From Verpa conica (Eukaryota; Ascomycota; Pezizomycetes; Pezizales; Morchellaceae), in contig JAUFSD010000004.1 in NCBI GenBank assembly GCA_033030425.1, forward strand, positions 1,984,001 to 2,048,000: a stretch of DNA of 64,000 nucleotides. Direction: 5' to 3'. Position 1 is the stretch's first letter. Each line of letters starts with the position of its first letter. The notes under the pieces were generated by a model, which saw nothing but the letters and a program-made list of their open reading frames with translations, ran no database searches and was not told where the DNA came from. Position numbers and translations under genes: made by a program. Below, piece after piece: positions 1 to 10,993 of the stretch.

Positions 1-1089
1 AACCTTTTCTTTTGTTAGAGGTTTAATCTCATTGATTGAGAAGTTTTCTATTCCCTCGTAGCTGTAGTGCAGCACCTACATTATCCCCCGCCAACAGCCC
101 CTCTAGCCTTTCTCTAAATCAAATCTTCTTTCACATCTTATAGATGCTTATAGCAGAGGCTGGGATGATGTCTGGTTTTTTGAGTCTCAAACAGCAGAGA
201 TGGTGGGGGTTCTTCTCCCGTTGCTTTGTGCGCCGCCTAATTCTATTGGTATTCACGTGACGTATTTACATTTCAACAGTGCCAGCATGTGCTCTAGTTC
301 AAGGCGCTACTGCTAACTAGCGCCGTTACTACGTCCACCCCGCCCCCGCTCCCTCGCTTTGCATCGCCTCCGTAAGATCATGGGCGATCACTCGGCACAT
401 TCTGTCTTTTCTTTAATGTTTTACAGTTTACCAGCCTGATGAAGTACTCTTTAGTCGGTGACTGAGGGCCTGTAATAATTCATAGGATTTCTAACACTCA
501 ATTCTGACTTTGGTTACGTTTCTTTATGGCCGGAGGTCTACTAATAGGTGGGGATGCCAAAATATGGCTCTCTAGTGTGTTAGACTTGATGTCTTGTTAT
601 TATTTCTCCGTTTACATATTCCCACCCTTAGTAAAGCCGAAGAGAAGAGGAATAATAAATAGAGAAATATATGTCCTACTCTAATGGGTTGGAGTTGTAT
701 TGCAGTGTCACAAGGTTTTGTTTTTATTTTATTCATTAAATGTATCTCTCAAGGTAGCTTTATAATATGATTTAACATATCCCTTAGCCTTACGCTACCA
801 CTAAGTGCCTAGGTTTTTTTTGACTAATATATCCGGAATAATTACGACTATTCTGAATAACCTTATTACTATGTGTGGTCAGGAGGTAAAATAATTCCCC
901 GGAGGCCTTGTTTATACGTATAGTCTGGGGAGCCCTTGTGTTTGTTACCCCCTTTGCAACCCATATCTGGTGCTTTAGATGTTGTGTCCGGGGCTCCCTC
1001 TGCACTCGAGAGATCCGGAGGTGGTTGTGGAGGGTTATCTACCCCCCCCCACAATTGGTTCCTGACCTTTCGTATTCCAGCTATACATG
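1..1089. other. intergenic, no gene seen
   Basis: I see no coding sequence with family resemblance. Short open frames near 790-1187 have no recognisable domain and overlap each other on both strands. Confidence 0.5.
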
Positions 1090-1765
1090 TTCGGTACCCG
1101 CAATACTCGGAACCTCTTGTTCATAGCTATCGGTCTCATCTTCACTCAGGAGCTCGTCGTCGGAGTTTTCTGGATCACTATCAGTAAGATTTGGCTCCAC
1201 CACATCATCATCATCGCCGCTGTCCGGATTTCCCCGGTCCCAGAAAGATTTCTATAGGTTGCCCTCGTTGAGAGTGATATTATCAATTTCCGACTAGAAC
1301 GCCAGCTGAACTTAACTTTACAGCAAATTATAGCGAAGCATAGTCGCCGGGCACAAGGAGCGCATGGAATAGCCCCCCCCGCATTGCTATGAGCACCTTT
1401 GCCGTTGAGTTCAAGGAATACTGCTGAAGGCAGAGTTGCAACACTAGGCATTGTAATCTTAGTTCTTGCCCCCGGAGCCATCTTTCGGGTATGTTTTGAG
1501 GTTAACCTGGTGTCAGCAACAGTGCGGAAGCCGACAATTAGGTAAACGGCCTGGCTGTTTTCGATTACCTTCTCGAGCCACCGCTATACTCTAGGCTCTT
1601 TGAATGTGCGTTCAAAGCGTTCTCCAGAGCTGTTGAGCTCATAAGTCGTGGTCTTCGGAACACTCAAGGTCGCCTCGGAGGTGCTCAGGTCAAAGGAAAG
1701 CAGGGCAATATCACCGAAACTAAACCGGAGTTTGGAGGTTTTGGAGATTTTTCGAGTCTCGGTAA
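1090..1765 (-). pseudogene. decayed gene of an ascomycete conserved family with acidic tail
   Basis: Reading the minus strand from about 1765 gives one long coding-like frame containing FSFGDIALLSFDLSTSE, then a TAG stop at 1584-1586, then WLEKVIENSQAVYLIVGF. The frame continues to a run of eight C at 1373-1380, where it slips. Beyond that, another frame with several stops recovers a strongly acidic tail (SGDDDDVVEP, ENSDDE). Order and style recall ascomycete proteins that pair a VYxIVGF-like strand with a YRKVxxxW motif and an acidic C-terminus, often near NLR-like genes. That resemblance is from memory and is inference. The stop, the homopolymer slip and later stops are directly visible, so the gene is broken. 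Confidence 0.5.
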
Positions 1766-1844
1766 AACCCCCGAAGAAACTTTGTTAGCGGTCGTCCTCA
1801 GCTGGTCGGCCGTCTGTGGATTGATGGAATCTTGGTGAGGCCGC

Positions 1845-2819
1845 TTGGCATTTAGAACGAGGCGACCAAGTCTGAATACTTATAGCCCGGGCCATCCATT
1901 TCTTGAAGATATTGTTTTTCCCCAACAACTCATACTCAAAGACCTCAAACAGGAACCCTACAAAGAGATGTCACCTCTAACCCCCGCACAGCTTCTCCGC
2001 CTCGCATGCCGCGCCGGAACGCACACAAAATCAACCGCCCTACTCGCACCAACCATCCAAGCCAACATGATAGTCCTCCCACAAAAATACGCCGCCTCCT
2101 TCAAATCTCTCTGCGAACGCAACCCAGTCTCCTGCCCCCTCCTATGGACCACCACACCCGGGGACCCCACCACACCACTTGCACCAGACGCAGACCTACG
2201 GACCGATCTGCCACGGTACAACGTATTCATAGACGGCGTTGTACAAAGCGCCGAAGGAACACTAGATATCAAGAAAGAGTGGTCGAGCACGCATGTGGGC
2301 TTTCTTATCGGCTGCTCTTATTCATTTGAGACAGCGCTTGCGAATGCCGGCTTGCCGCCAAGACATACAACCTGCAGTCCTGCGAGGGCAGTGCCAATGT
2401 TCAAGACTACGGTTCCGCTGAGTCCGGCCGGGGTGTTTACGAGTGGGTATATGGTAGTGTCTATGCGGTCGTACCCGTCAGACCGGATCGAGGAGGTGAG
2501 GTCCATCACGAGGGAGTTTCCACGGCAGCATGGGGAGCCGGTTGCGTGGGGATGGGAGGGTGCCAAGTGCCTCGGCATAGAGGAGAAGATGAGAAGTAAG
2601 AAGGTTGATTTTGGGGATTGGGTTGAGATTGGAGAAGGTGAGGTTCCGGTGTTTTGGGGTTGTGGTGTGACGCCGCAAGTAGCGGTTGCGGAGAGTAAAA
2701 TTGAGGGTGTGGTTTTGAGTCATTTCCCTGGGTGTATGTTTGTTAGTGATGTTCCGGCGGATGTCGAGGCTGGGTTGGAGTTTATTATCCAGAGTGCTGC
2801 TGTTGCTGTTCCGGTGTGA
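1845..2819 (+). CDS. D-glutamate cyclase / DUF1445-family protein
   Basis: The single-exon frame encodes 324 residues. It carries the conserved blocks of the D-glutamate cyclase-like family (formerly DUF1445, putative hydro-lyase): QANMIVLPQKYAASF, then C-x3-NPVSCPLLW, DLRTDLPRYNVFIDG, the block VGFLIGCSYSFETAL, and VPMFKTTVPLSPAGVF followed by YMVVSMR. Members convert D-glutamate to 5-oxo-D-proline (in the mitochondrial vertebrate homologue) or are uncharacterised hydro-lyases; the fungal role is inferred only. The family core starts near the Met at 1968 (residue 42, MSPLTPAQ), so either 1845 or 1968 may be the real start; the first 41 residues look non-conserved. Bacterial relatives are about 260 residues, which favours the internal start. 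No introns are needed and the frame is intact. Confidence 0.85.
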   Translation: MAFRTRRPSLNTYSPGHPFLEDIVFPQQLILKDLKQEPYKEMSPLTPAQLLRLACRAGTHTKSTALLAPTIQANMIVLPQKYAASFKSLCERNPVSCPLLWTTTPGDPTTPLAPDADLRTDLPRYNVFIDGVVQSAEGTLDIKKEWSSTHVGFLIGCSYSFETALANAGLPPRHTTCSPARAVPMFKTTVPLSPAGVFTSGYMVVSMRSYPSDRIEEVRSITREFPRQHGEPVAWGWEGAKCLGIEEKMRSKKVDFGDWVEIGEGEVPVFWGCGVTPQVAVAESKIEGVVLSHFPGCMFVSDVPADVEAGLEFIIQSAAVAVPV

Positions 2820-3511
2820 ATATATACTTTTATCTCTCCTTTTCTTTTGATATCGTGAAGTGCATGTGGCTTGAGTACTTCGGGTTATGAGGTCGAAGTA
2901 TGGAATTAGAGTATTCATTACTGGGTTATTTTCTATTTGGTACTGTAGTTAACCGTACGCGTGGATGCAGGCCTATATATCGGGCTGCACTAGCCCGAAA
3001 CTCAGAAATAAATATTCAACACCTACGACCTGAACCATCCGGCACATATTGTCAGTAGCAAGTATTCACTGAAAGAGTGAAACAAAAAATAGGGTGTTGA
3101 CCTTCTGGGGAAAGGCTGTAGCGTACGGCAAAAAGATCGAGAGAGCAGAGTCTGCTACCAGGGTACTATGGCCAATCCTACTCATAGAAAGAAAGCAAGC
3201 TGATATTCGGAGCAGAGACTCCCGATACTAAATATTTTAACGCAACGAGGGCCCTAATTATCTCCAGCAGAGAGACTCGGGGAAATACCCTTTAGTAATA
3301 GCGTTACTCTTGCTGGTCTCTGATTTCACCTGTCAGGCACCTATATGCCATAGAAGAGCCAAGAATAGGATACTCATAGATTTGGGTTTATGCTATCACG
3401 AGTCTATTCGAATAGCAGCAATGATTACACCGTTTCCAAACTAGCTAATTCTTGGGGTTACCCGCACCCTGAATATCAGACGACAGGTAACATCTTGTTT
3501 GTTTCCATACC
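2820..3511. other. intergenic, nothing recognised
   Basis: No gene or clear repeat was found between the cyclase-like gene and the inverted-repeat element that starts at 3520. Confidence 0.5.
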
Positions 3512-3519
3512 CCTCTTGA

Positions 3520-3933
3520 CTAGTCTCGTGCCCAGCCCCATGTTTGCTTTGCTGTGTAGTACAAAAGGTCTCCACAGCGGATGGGGGGTCCCTAGGGGGC
3601 TTGGGGGGCACTTTTGAGCTCTGGGTTTTCTTAGAAGAAGGCCCGGAGAAAAATAATACGCCCGAAAAAGAACCGACCAAAGTTTAGAGAGTAAGTATTC
3701 TAGGGCATACAGTAGTATAATATAGCAAATATTGCATTGAGAATGATTAGGTATCGTGGGGGCTAAGTTAATAAGCCCGGAGTGCTTCCGAAAAGTACCA
3801 TAGTTTCCCAAGAGGTGCCATAACTTCTCCAAAAGCCCGAGGGCCATAATATACCCGAAATATGCCGAGATGCGAACTTGCCAACCACGGAGGGTAAGCA
3901 CAGCAGACAAACCCGATGACGGGAACGAGACTA
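3520..3933. mobile_element. inverted-repeat DNA transposon, copy 1 (hAT-like MITE)
   Basis: The left end reads CTAGTCTCGTGCCCAGCC. The right end is its imperfect inverse (CGGGAACGAGACTA). The element is flanked by a perfect 8-bp direct repeat CCTCTTGA at 3512-3519 and 3934-3941. No transposase-like frame is present, so it is non-autonomous. The interior shares GC-rich stretches around GGCTTGGGGGGC with the copy at 4820. An 8-bp target duplication fits the hAT superfamily; the assignment is inference. Confidence 0.65.
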
Positions 3934-3941
3934 CCTCTTGA

Positions 3942-4811
3942 TACCAAGTAACCTCTTTTATATCAGTACTGATTCTTGTTTTTGGAGGCTACTTTTTTTG
4001 CCTCGTCAATTAATTCACAACGCAGTACCTGGGCATATGATCGTTCCAGACCTTTTTTGATATCATGCTTACCAACCGGGTGAAGTTTTAGGTCAAATAT
4101 TTTCTTGGATTAGATAAACTACTCACTAAAATGATAGGAGAAGAGCCAGAATCCCTAAGAACAGGCTGCCTTAGGAATATATCTAAAATGAAGCTCCCCC
4201 ACGCTACATTTTGCTGAGTAGTCATATTTTTAGTGATGTAACTTCAGATTTTTCATATTATGAACTACTAAACTAGCTATATAAACCAAAGTTATTTTAG
4301 TCTTGGGTGGTGTATTGTGAAGAGAATAGTGTTTAGGGTGGGTTTTAGGCATTGTCAAACCAGGCGTTGCATTACTTTGTGTACCACTAGCAGTGTTTGT
4401 GATTGCTTAGTCAGGACTGTGACCCTCCCGGACGACCTGGACCCCCACCCCCTTTCCCTTCACTCACAGCTCCTTCTCCGAGTTATTAGGTCAGGCCTTG
4501 GCATACGCGTTAATTTTGCTGAGTCTCTGAAGCTTTTACATTAGGTCGGGTGGGTGTATTCCCGCCGAAGGGGTTCTCCACTGCCAGCAATCTACTCATA
4601 TAGAATATAATATATTTAGGTACCCTCCGCGGATCTGTTCTCATGGTTCGGTAGAAGGCTACAGCTGATAAATATCTGACAAAAAAGGCCAAGTATGAGT
4701 AATGCCCAATAGCTGCAGTGTAACTATCTTATTCCCCGACTTTTAAACCGAGGATTGCCTCAATCGATCGATGAGTGTTTCTACTTACTCATGACAGTGG
4801 TAAATTAAAAT
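3942..4811. other. intergenic, nothing recognised
   Basis: AT-rich stretch between two copies of the same inverted-repeat element. No coding frame of interest was seen. Confidence 0.5.
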
Positions 4812-4819
4812 GGTCCGGC

Positions 4820-5266
4820 CTAGTCTCGTACCCAGCCCCATTATTTGCTACGCACCACCGTAAGGTTTGGAGCAGTAAAGCTCCGAGAAATCTCGGGGAT
4901 ATCTCTGAAAACCTCCGGATCCCTCGGGGGATTGGGCTGGCTTGGGGGGGCTTTTGACCTCCAAGGGTACTTAAGTTTGTATGATGGCTTCATACAAATG
5001 TAAGTACCTAATTTCCGCCGAAAATCCCCGAAACCTCCTGACCTACTGGGGGCTTTCCAGTAAGCTCGGGGGTTTTCCTTGGCTAGCTTGGCCTTTTAAA
5101 GATACTTAGGTTTTTGTGGGACAACTATACAAAGGTAAGTACCAAATTTTCCCCAAAAGCCCCCAGAGAGGAATATCCCCGAAAGAAGAATTAGGCAAGC
5201 TCGGAGGGGTTAGTACACCAGACCCTACGGTGCTGTACAGCAAATAATAGGCTGGGCACGAGCCTA
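4820..5266. mobile_element. inverted-repeat DNA transposon, copy 2
   Basis: The left end reads CTAGTCTCGTACCCAGCC and continues with ATTATTTGCT. The right end, about 5237-5266, is the inverse (AGCAAATAATAGGCTGGG then CACGAGCCTA), giving imperfect terminal repeats of roughly 45 bp. Flanks GGTCCGGC (4812-4819) and GCTCCGGC (5267-5274) match at 7 of 8 bases, a decayed 8-bp target duplication. Same family as 3520-3933. No open frame for a transposase. Confidence 0.6.
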
Positions 5267-5274
5267 GCTCCGGC

Positions 5275-7020
5275 CCATTTAATAATTTGGACTAGACCAG
5301 TGCCCTTTTAGGCGGACTGGGCCGGCTTATATATACTATAGTAGTTAATGGTTTAGTCCAATCCGGCCAGAAAAAATTAGCCTCTGATTCGTGAACCGTA
5401 GTCAATCAATTCTGGATTGATCTTCGTGGCCGTCATCTTTTCGCCAAGGGGTATATTGGTAACAGATCGCCGCTGCATCGGTCAGCGATGATCATCCGCG
5501 CGATTCCGCCCGTATATGCAGTTGCAATAGTGTTTACCACCCTTCTGGAACCACAACTACCGGATCTTCACTGCATGCACCTCTCTCCCGCTTATCCGAT
5601 AGTGTAACCTTTTAAGTAGCCTTGGCCATTTTTCGATCACGTGAGCCATGCAAGATTTAGGTTATCGCAACCGTTGGAGGTACTCCAACTCGTTAGAGAG
5701 TCTTGGAGTTTTTCCAAGTGCTATAGTCAGAATTGCTATAGTGTCAATACATGTTTTATCCTTGTCGTACGTGGAGGGGTCCTGGTTGGTGAGCGGAGAA
5801 GATCGCTACACCTAATAGAACAAGTAATCGGCTGCTTCGTTGTTTCTCTCGCTTCAGCGTACCAGCCACCATGTTTGAGGCTATGGCAGCTATCCTTTAG
5901 ATACCTATAGAAAATCACAAAAGCGTTCTTATACTTGGGCCCCGTGCTATAATCACTATAATACTAGAAACAATACACCCCGCATAGAGCCCTCCTAGTG
6001 TAATTAACTCCAATAATCAACTGATAAAATTAGCTAATATTGTTCTGTCCGGGAACTAAATAAAGTATCCCATAGCCCGGTGAAGAAAGTGGCGGTTTGG
6101 TTGCATAGTCAATGAAAAATGACCAATAATAAAGTGTTCTCGAATAAAGTCTTTGTGATTTTTAGCCAGTCAGGGCCTATTATTTGCTAGTGGTGATACT
6201 TTGACCAATAGAACAACCAGGGCTTTTTTTGGCCCCCACAACGTGGTCACCTTCACCGGACTCGCGCATGCTGTCTGTGGACATAACCATAAAAACGAAT
6301 ATCATCTACCCCGTAGTATACGTAGCTATAGGCGTACAAATACTGGTCGTAGAAGCACATAGTAAGCAGTATGTTCCTTGGTGTTGCCATAATAGACTCC
6401 TGTCTACAAGTCAAATAAAAACACATAACATGTCTTGGTAGTGAGAGTGGCTTGGATGGGGACAGTCCTATTATCATTTCATAGTGTAGACGGAGCCGAG
6501 CTGTGATCACCAGTCCACTAAAAGAGAAATTCTCTTGTCTAATTTAACACATTTGCATTTTATGCTATTTTCAGCTTCGCATATTAGTTAGACAGGGTAG
6601 ACTTTATTATACCTCCGGCTTTGATGAAATAGGTATATATCAGTGGTATCGTAGATTCTTTGGGCTAGTCTGCAGAGGCTTTACTGCCTTGTTTGAAATG
6701 GTTTCCGGATTATGCCGATGTGATGTACGTACAGAGTTATCGCTTTTCAGAAACCGAGACATAGAGGGGAGGTGCCGATCAAAATGACGAGACACCTCGG
6801 CCCTGGATTACTTGGGACCTAGTTCCAATAGTGATCCAAGATTCCTTCACCTTAGTAAGAACAGCTTATGTCTAGCTTAGTAGTTACCGTAGCTCAGCCC
6901 CTCCTCCATCCATCCAGATCGAAGGATCAATTACCAAATAATAATTACTCTATCGATGATGATCAATTCCTATAGTGCTTTTTCACTTTATGGCCATTCG
7001 TCGATCTCTCATTATGTGCG
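5275..7020. other. intergenic, nothing firm
   Basis: A GC-rich, partly palindromic stretch with GGGCCGGC and CCGGCC motifs lies at about 5283-5375 and may be an old hAT-like MITE. No supported gene in the rest. Confidence 0.4.
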
Positions 7021-7029
7021 ACAAAAATG

Positions 7030-7037
7030 TATAAAAG
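7030..7037 (+). promoter_or_regulatory. TATA box of the secreted-protein gene
   Basis: TATAAAAG lies about 150 bp before the ATG at 7183. It is followed by a C/T-rich, AC-rich leader typical of highly expressed fungal genes. Confidence 0.5.
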
Positions 7038-7182
7038 GTCGCCATTCCTCCCGTGTATTCCATTCTTCATCTCACACTCAATCCATCATTCTCATACTCT
7101 CAAATCCACATCCACAAACTCACCTTCTCAAAACAAACGCTTTAAAAAAACCAACCTTCATCCATCCATCCAACCGCTCAAC

Positions 7183-7573
7183 ATGGTTTCCTTCACTGCT
7201 ATCTTTCTCCCACTCATTCTCGCTGGAAGGCAAGTGTCTACTTCCTTATGTTAGCTGGTACTATATTTTGCTAACCTTCGTCCCTTTAGCGCTCTTGCTG
7301 GAATGAACTGCAAATGTCAAGATGACCGTGGCCAATTCAACGAAGCCACTAGAACCTGCTGTGAGCGTGACTCGGGAGCTCTTAGCTACTTCCCTGGCCC
7401 CAACAACCAGGTAATTATTCCCTCTTATTCTACGAGTTCCCCCCCACAGTGAAATAGTAACTCACGATTATATTTTGATATAGTGCGCAAATCCGGCAAA
7501 TGGAATTGATAGTGGCGCATTCGTCTCCTGCTGCCAGAGCTTGGGCGTCGGAAATGCTTACTGCTGGGTCTAG
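7183..7573 (+). CDS. small secreted cysteine-rich protein (3 exons)
   Basis: Exons 7183-7229, 7290-7410 and 7484-7573 join in phase to 85 residues. Residues 1-20 form a signal peptide (MVSFTAIFLPLILAG then SALAG). The mature part has eight cysteines in the order C-x-C, CC, C, CC, C. That resembles a hydrophobin in number but not in spacing, because the first pair is C-x-C. Intron 1 uses a GC donor: AAG|GCAAGT matches the GC-AG consensus, TGCTAAC sits upstream of the TTTAG acceptor, and the nearby GT alternative would break the frame. Intron 2 is GT-AG. The exon 1/2 junction recreates the SALA cleavage region, which supports the model. Likely extracellular, possibly an effector or wall protein; function unknown. 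Confidence 0.8.
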
Positions 7574-7896
7574 ATTATAACTGGAACTAGAGAGCCAGCT
7601 TAGAAGGGGGGGTTAGCTAGAATGTTTCATGGTCAGATGAGGGGATGATTTGAATATGTAGTCTTGATAAATATAAACTTTGGTGTTTGAAATTTTGTTT
7701 TTGTGACGTGATAGAGATTTCTTATAAGCCATCTACAGACTCAGCCCCGATTTATTTTTTATGACATCAAGAGGCTGCCTTCTGGATTGGAGCTTAGGTG
7801 AGATATGAGTGATACATTATACTTGTTTATTTTATACTAACCACTGCGCCTAAACTTCTTATCCATTTACCAACATATGTGAGGGGTGTTTTACAC

Positions 7897-7996
7897 CTTG
7901 TCTCGTGCCTAGCCTAGATCACGTGGCCCCAAGGATCGTGCCTCTACACCACAGCGTAATTATCAACCAATCACAAGAAGTCTGGACACGAGACAG
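7897..7996. mobile_element. 100-bp MITE, copy 3 of the CTCGTGCCCAGCC family
   Basis: The short hairpin-like element begins CTTGTCTCGTGCCTAGCC and ends GGACACGAGACAG. It is flanked by a perfect 8-bp duplication TTTTACAC (7889-7896 and 7997-8004). It shares CAATCACAAGAAG near its right end with the copy at 62385, so both are the same sub-family. Confidence 0.65.
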
Positions 7997-8004
7997 TTTT
8001 ACAC

Positions 8005-9800
8005 CCTTATTCACGCTCCCCCACATCCTATGCTTCATCCAAAGTCGCTCCTAATACAACTGATATATACAGTCCTCGCCCCTAAGAAAACCATATATTC
8101 CGCTCTGGGAATTAATATTCTGCAAACACTTTAGAGCCCCCCTCCTTCGAATAAAAATATAGCAAAAGGCCGCTTCATCGCCGCCTGATATTACAAAACA
8201 AACCAATATGTTTAGTAAAAAAACAATAATCGCTCCAGCTAACTCGTTTTCAAAGCGATAGACGCCAAGACATAGTTATCCTTACTCGCCAGTTCACTAG
8301 CTGGTGTTTGAAATCCTAACCCTGCATCCAGATCGACATCCCGTTTAAGATATCGGTCCCTGCATTACCATGCACGTCATACGCGCCTCAATTGATTAAT
8401 AACCATTTTTCAAATACCGTCGAAGCTCGAAATATTTGCTATGCGGGCGCTGCCGCCACTTCCAATCAAGCGTATACGACCACAAGGATTATCTCCAGCT
8501 AGCTGTAGTGGGTTTATGGAGGGCCCAAAAGAGTCTAGAAATATTTTTTTTAATAGTAGGTCGCGGCGACTACAAACGCATAGCGAATTTCTCGAGTTTC
8601 GACGGTATTGCTTTTTGGGTATCGGTTCGTTATAATAAAGCCACAGTGTAATAACCCTATTAGCTAGTTGTCTCCCTCATCTAGTTCCTTTCGTAACTTC
8701 TCACCGCACTAAATTCCATCACATATTTGCGATCTTGGTGTGCCCTCCACTACCAACTGAGCGTACACCGATTACCATACACGTTTGCGCCTGAGACGCA
8801 CCCAGAATATTTCTTCACAGCTGCTATATATAGTTTTAATCACGACCCTATTGACAGATACATGATAGGTAGAAGAAATCTTGGTGGGGTGCCGACACGG
8901 AAAGCCCTAACCCATATAGCCGTCTAACCACGTGATCTGATTACCTAGCAACAGCGACTTTGAAATCCGAGTGATATCACAGGAAGCACCAAAAAATAGT
9001 AGGAAACAGAATCAACCCAGATCCAGCTCGATATAATTTTTCTTAAATACAGCTATACCTACCGAAGCAGAAGAAATCGCTCCCAGTACCATGTACACGC
9101 AATCTCAGGAATATATAACTAAGGCCTGGGCGGTTACAATTTAATTTCTGATAAACATTCGATTAAAGAAAACGCTTTTAGCAATTGTCAAATCCTATTC
9201 GAGGGAACCTGAGGAGAGAAGATTTCTCTCCTCTGGTTCTATTTATTCCTTCTGCTAGCTTGAACCTTATTCTCACAGCCATAAAGCCTAGCTAGGTTCC
9301 TCTGACTAATAATCTGAACTCGACAGTTACAGCTTCATAACCTGGACGGTTGTACACGCAGTCACCACTGTACTAGTAGAAACCCAAGCCTAACTCATGG
9401 TCGCGAGAAAAAGATTAGAGTATATAATTAACAGATTGGAAACCCTACAGTACACTACTCAACTACACATCAAAGCACATCAAGTTTCATTTCGTGATCT
9501 CTATAGTTTTTTTTACGGGTTAGCGAGTTTTGTTATATCTCGCTCCCCCACCTTTATTTTGACTCCTATACTTGAACTAAAATTAAATATTGTCAGCAAC
9601 GCTATATAAATCAGTCTTGTTATCTAACAATATTTAATTTCTACCTAAGAAGTTCAAAAGCAAATAGGGCTTATGTTAGGGACCGGCATAATGATAATGT
9701 ATGGGTTAGGGTTGAGTGATATCTAATCGGTCTAATCATATCTGATCGGCTTAGGGATCAAGGAATATCACTCGGCTGTTGTCTAGATGTATTTTTTATC
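8005..9800. other. intergenic, nothing recognised
   Basis: AT-rich sequence with scattered short frames and no domain resemblance. A telomere-like GGGTTAGGGTT is present at 9703-9713. Confidence 0.5.
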
Positions 9801-9816
9801 TATGACGTCACTGGAA

Positions 9817-9908
9817 TGAATAAATCAATTAATCATAAGTACATGGAGCTCGGGGGCTAAGGTACTCGCACACCAAAATGTAAAAACACAAAAGCACAAC
9901 AAGAACAT
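9817..9908 (-). mobile_element. 5'-truncated retroposon with 16-bp target duplication
   Basis: A 92-bp insert is flanked by a perfect 16-bp direct repeat TATGACGTCACTGGAA (9801-9816 and 9909-9924). Read on the minus strand it ends in CATGTACTTATGATTAATT followed by a degenerate ATTC-type tail. The same 3' end occurs at 17333, 17391 and 42146. Long, variable target duplications and a simple tail are hallmarks of LINE-mobilised retroposons. Confidence 0.65.
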
Positions 9909-9924
9909 TATGACGTCACTGGAA

Positions 9925-10274
9925 ATGGCAGTACTATGCTTGAATCTAATGATGGTGCGATTGTTGTAATGAGGATGGGTAGAATAGAATAGATTACTGG
10001 CAGATAAGGCACTGTGATAGTTTCACCATGCAGCGGCGCAGAAGCACTTCCTGGATGTAGTAGGTTTAATTTTATAGTCACGAAGAAAAAATGAATGCTG
10101 CTATAAGGTCTAATAGTTCAAATTTCAGGCTATAGGATTGATAAACAGAAGAGATGTATAGAAAAAAAAGAACCATAACAAATCTTAATCCATAACCCAA
10201 CCTCCCCCCCACTCACTCTTCCCCCAATCTAAATTACTCTCCAGTCGATCGATCGATATCGGTTAAGAAAGAAT
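9925..10274. other. intergenic / 3' flank, nothing recognised
   Basis: Probable 3' untranslated and spacer sequence of the minus-strand gene that follows. No coding signal. Confidence 0.4.
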
Positions 10275-10859
10275 TTACTCGTCCTTTGGAGGGGTAGGGT
10301 CTAATTGTAATTCAGAGTCAGTAAACTAGGTAGATCAACGATATAACAATATTAAGATTCAAGACTTACCCTCAGGGTATGCAGCCAAAGCGTCCCACTC
10401 TGCACCATTGAAGAGCTCGAAGAGATGATCGAACTCGCTAGCGGAGCAAAGGACGTTCCTCTCCTTGCCATCGGGGGTGGTATACTTGAAACCAGTGTAC
10501 ATTTCGCCTTCAGGCTCTGGCGCACGGACGGCGAGTTTCTTGGATGGATAAAACCAGTTCGCGGACTTCATGTTATTGTGTGCATCCAAGCAGTAGGTTC
10601 CAACGCCGCCAGCCTGAGCAAAGGTGCTGCAGCCGCTGTTGTAGTAAACTTGTCCCTGTCCCCCGCTGGGAATGCCGGTGAATCGGACACCGAAGCTGTT
10701 GGAGAAAGCCACACAGGTGTAGGCAGCAACGTTGCCATAGTAGGCGCTTGCACCGTTGTCGCAGCCACTGCCCTGCCAGGCCTGGATGTTGACGGCCGAG
10801 GCAGCTCCCAAGAGAGCTGCGAAGACGGGGAGCTGGGAAATGAGTCCGGAGAAATGCAT
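10275..10859 (-). CDS. secreted protein, paralogue of the 35.4-kb gene (2 exons)
   Basis: Exon 1 is 10370-10859 and exon 2 is 10275-10300, joined by a GT-AG intron (10301-10369, donor G|GTAAGT, acceptor CAATTAG), giving 171 residues. The start is the Met of MHFSGLISQLPVF; the frame extends upstream but only into a TATA-containing promoter. Residues 1-21 are a signal peptide. The mature protein has five cysteines, and the blocks GQVYYNSGCSTF and GVGTYCLDAHNN recur in the paralogue at 35356-35951. The last coding exon is only 26 nt and encodes DPTPPKDE after the junction. The paralogue has an exon of the same length ending PVE. Without splicing the frame would end in GKS, as it would in the paralogue. 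Function unknown; an extracellular role is inferred. Confidence 0.8.
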
Positions 10860-10983
10860 CTTGTTTAGGATGTAGAATTGGCTACTGGTAAGGGACCTGG
10901 TGTGGAGAGTTGATGATTGAGAAGGAGGAATGGAGTGCGGTGGTGAGGGTGAGGATGTGATTGACGGAGGGGAGGGACTGACC

Positions 10984-10993
10984 GTATTTATAC
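10984..10993 (-). promoter_or_regulatory. TATA box of the secreted-protein gene
   Basis: On the minus strand GTATAAATAC lies about 125 bp before the ATG. It is followed by CCCTCCGTCAA, the same arrangement as in the promoter of the paralogue at 36 kb. Confidence 0.55.

Noticed and set aside
10425..10868. Plus-strand 147-residue frame at 10.4-10.9 kb
   Set aside because: It is antisense to the secreted-protein gene whose paralogue supports the minus strand.
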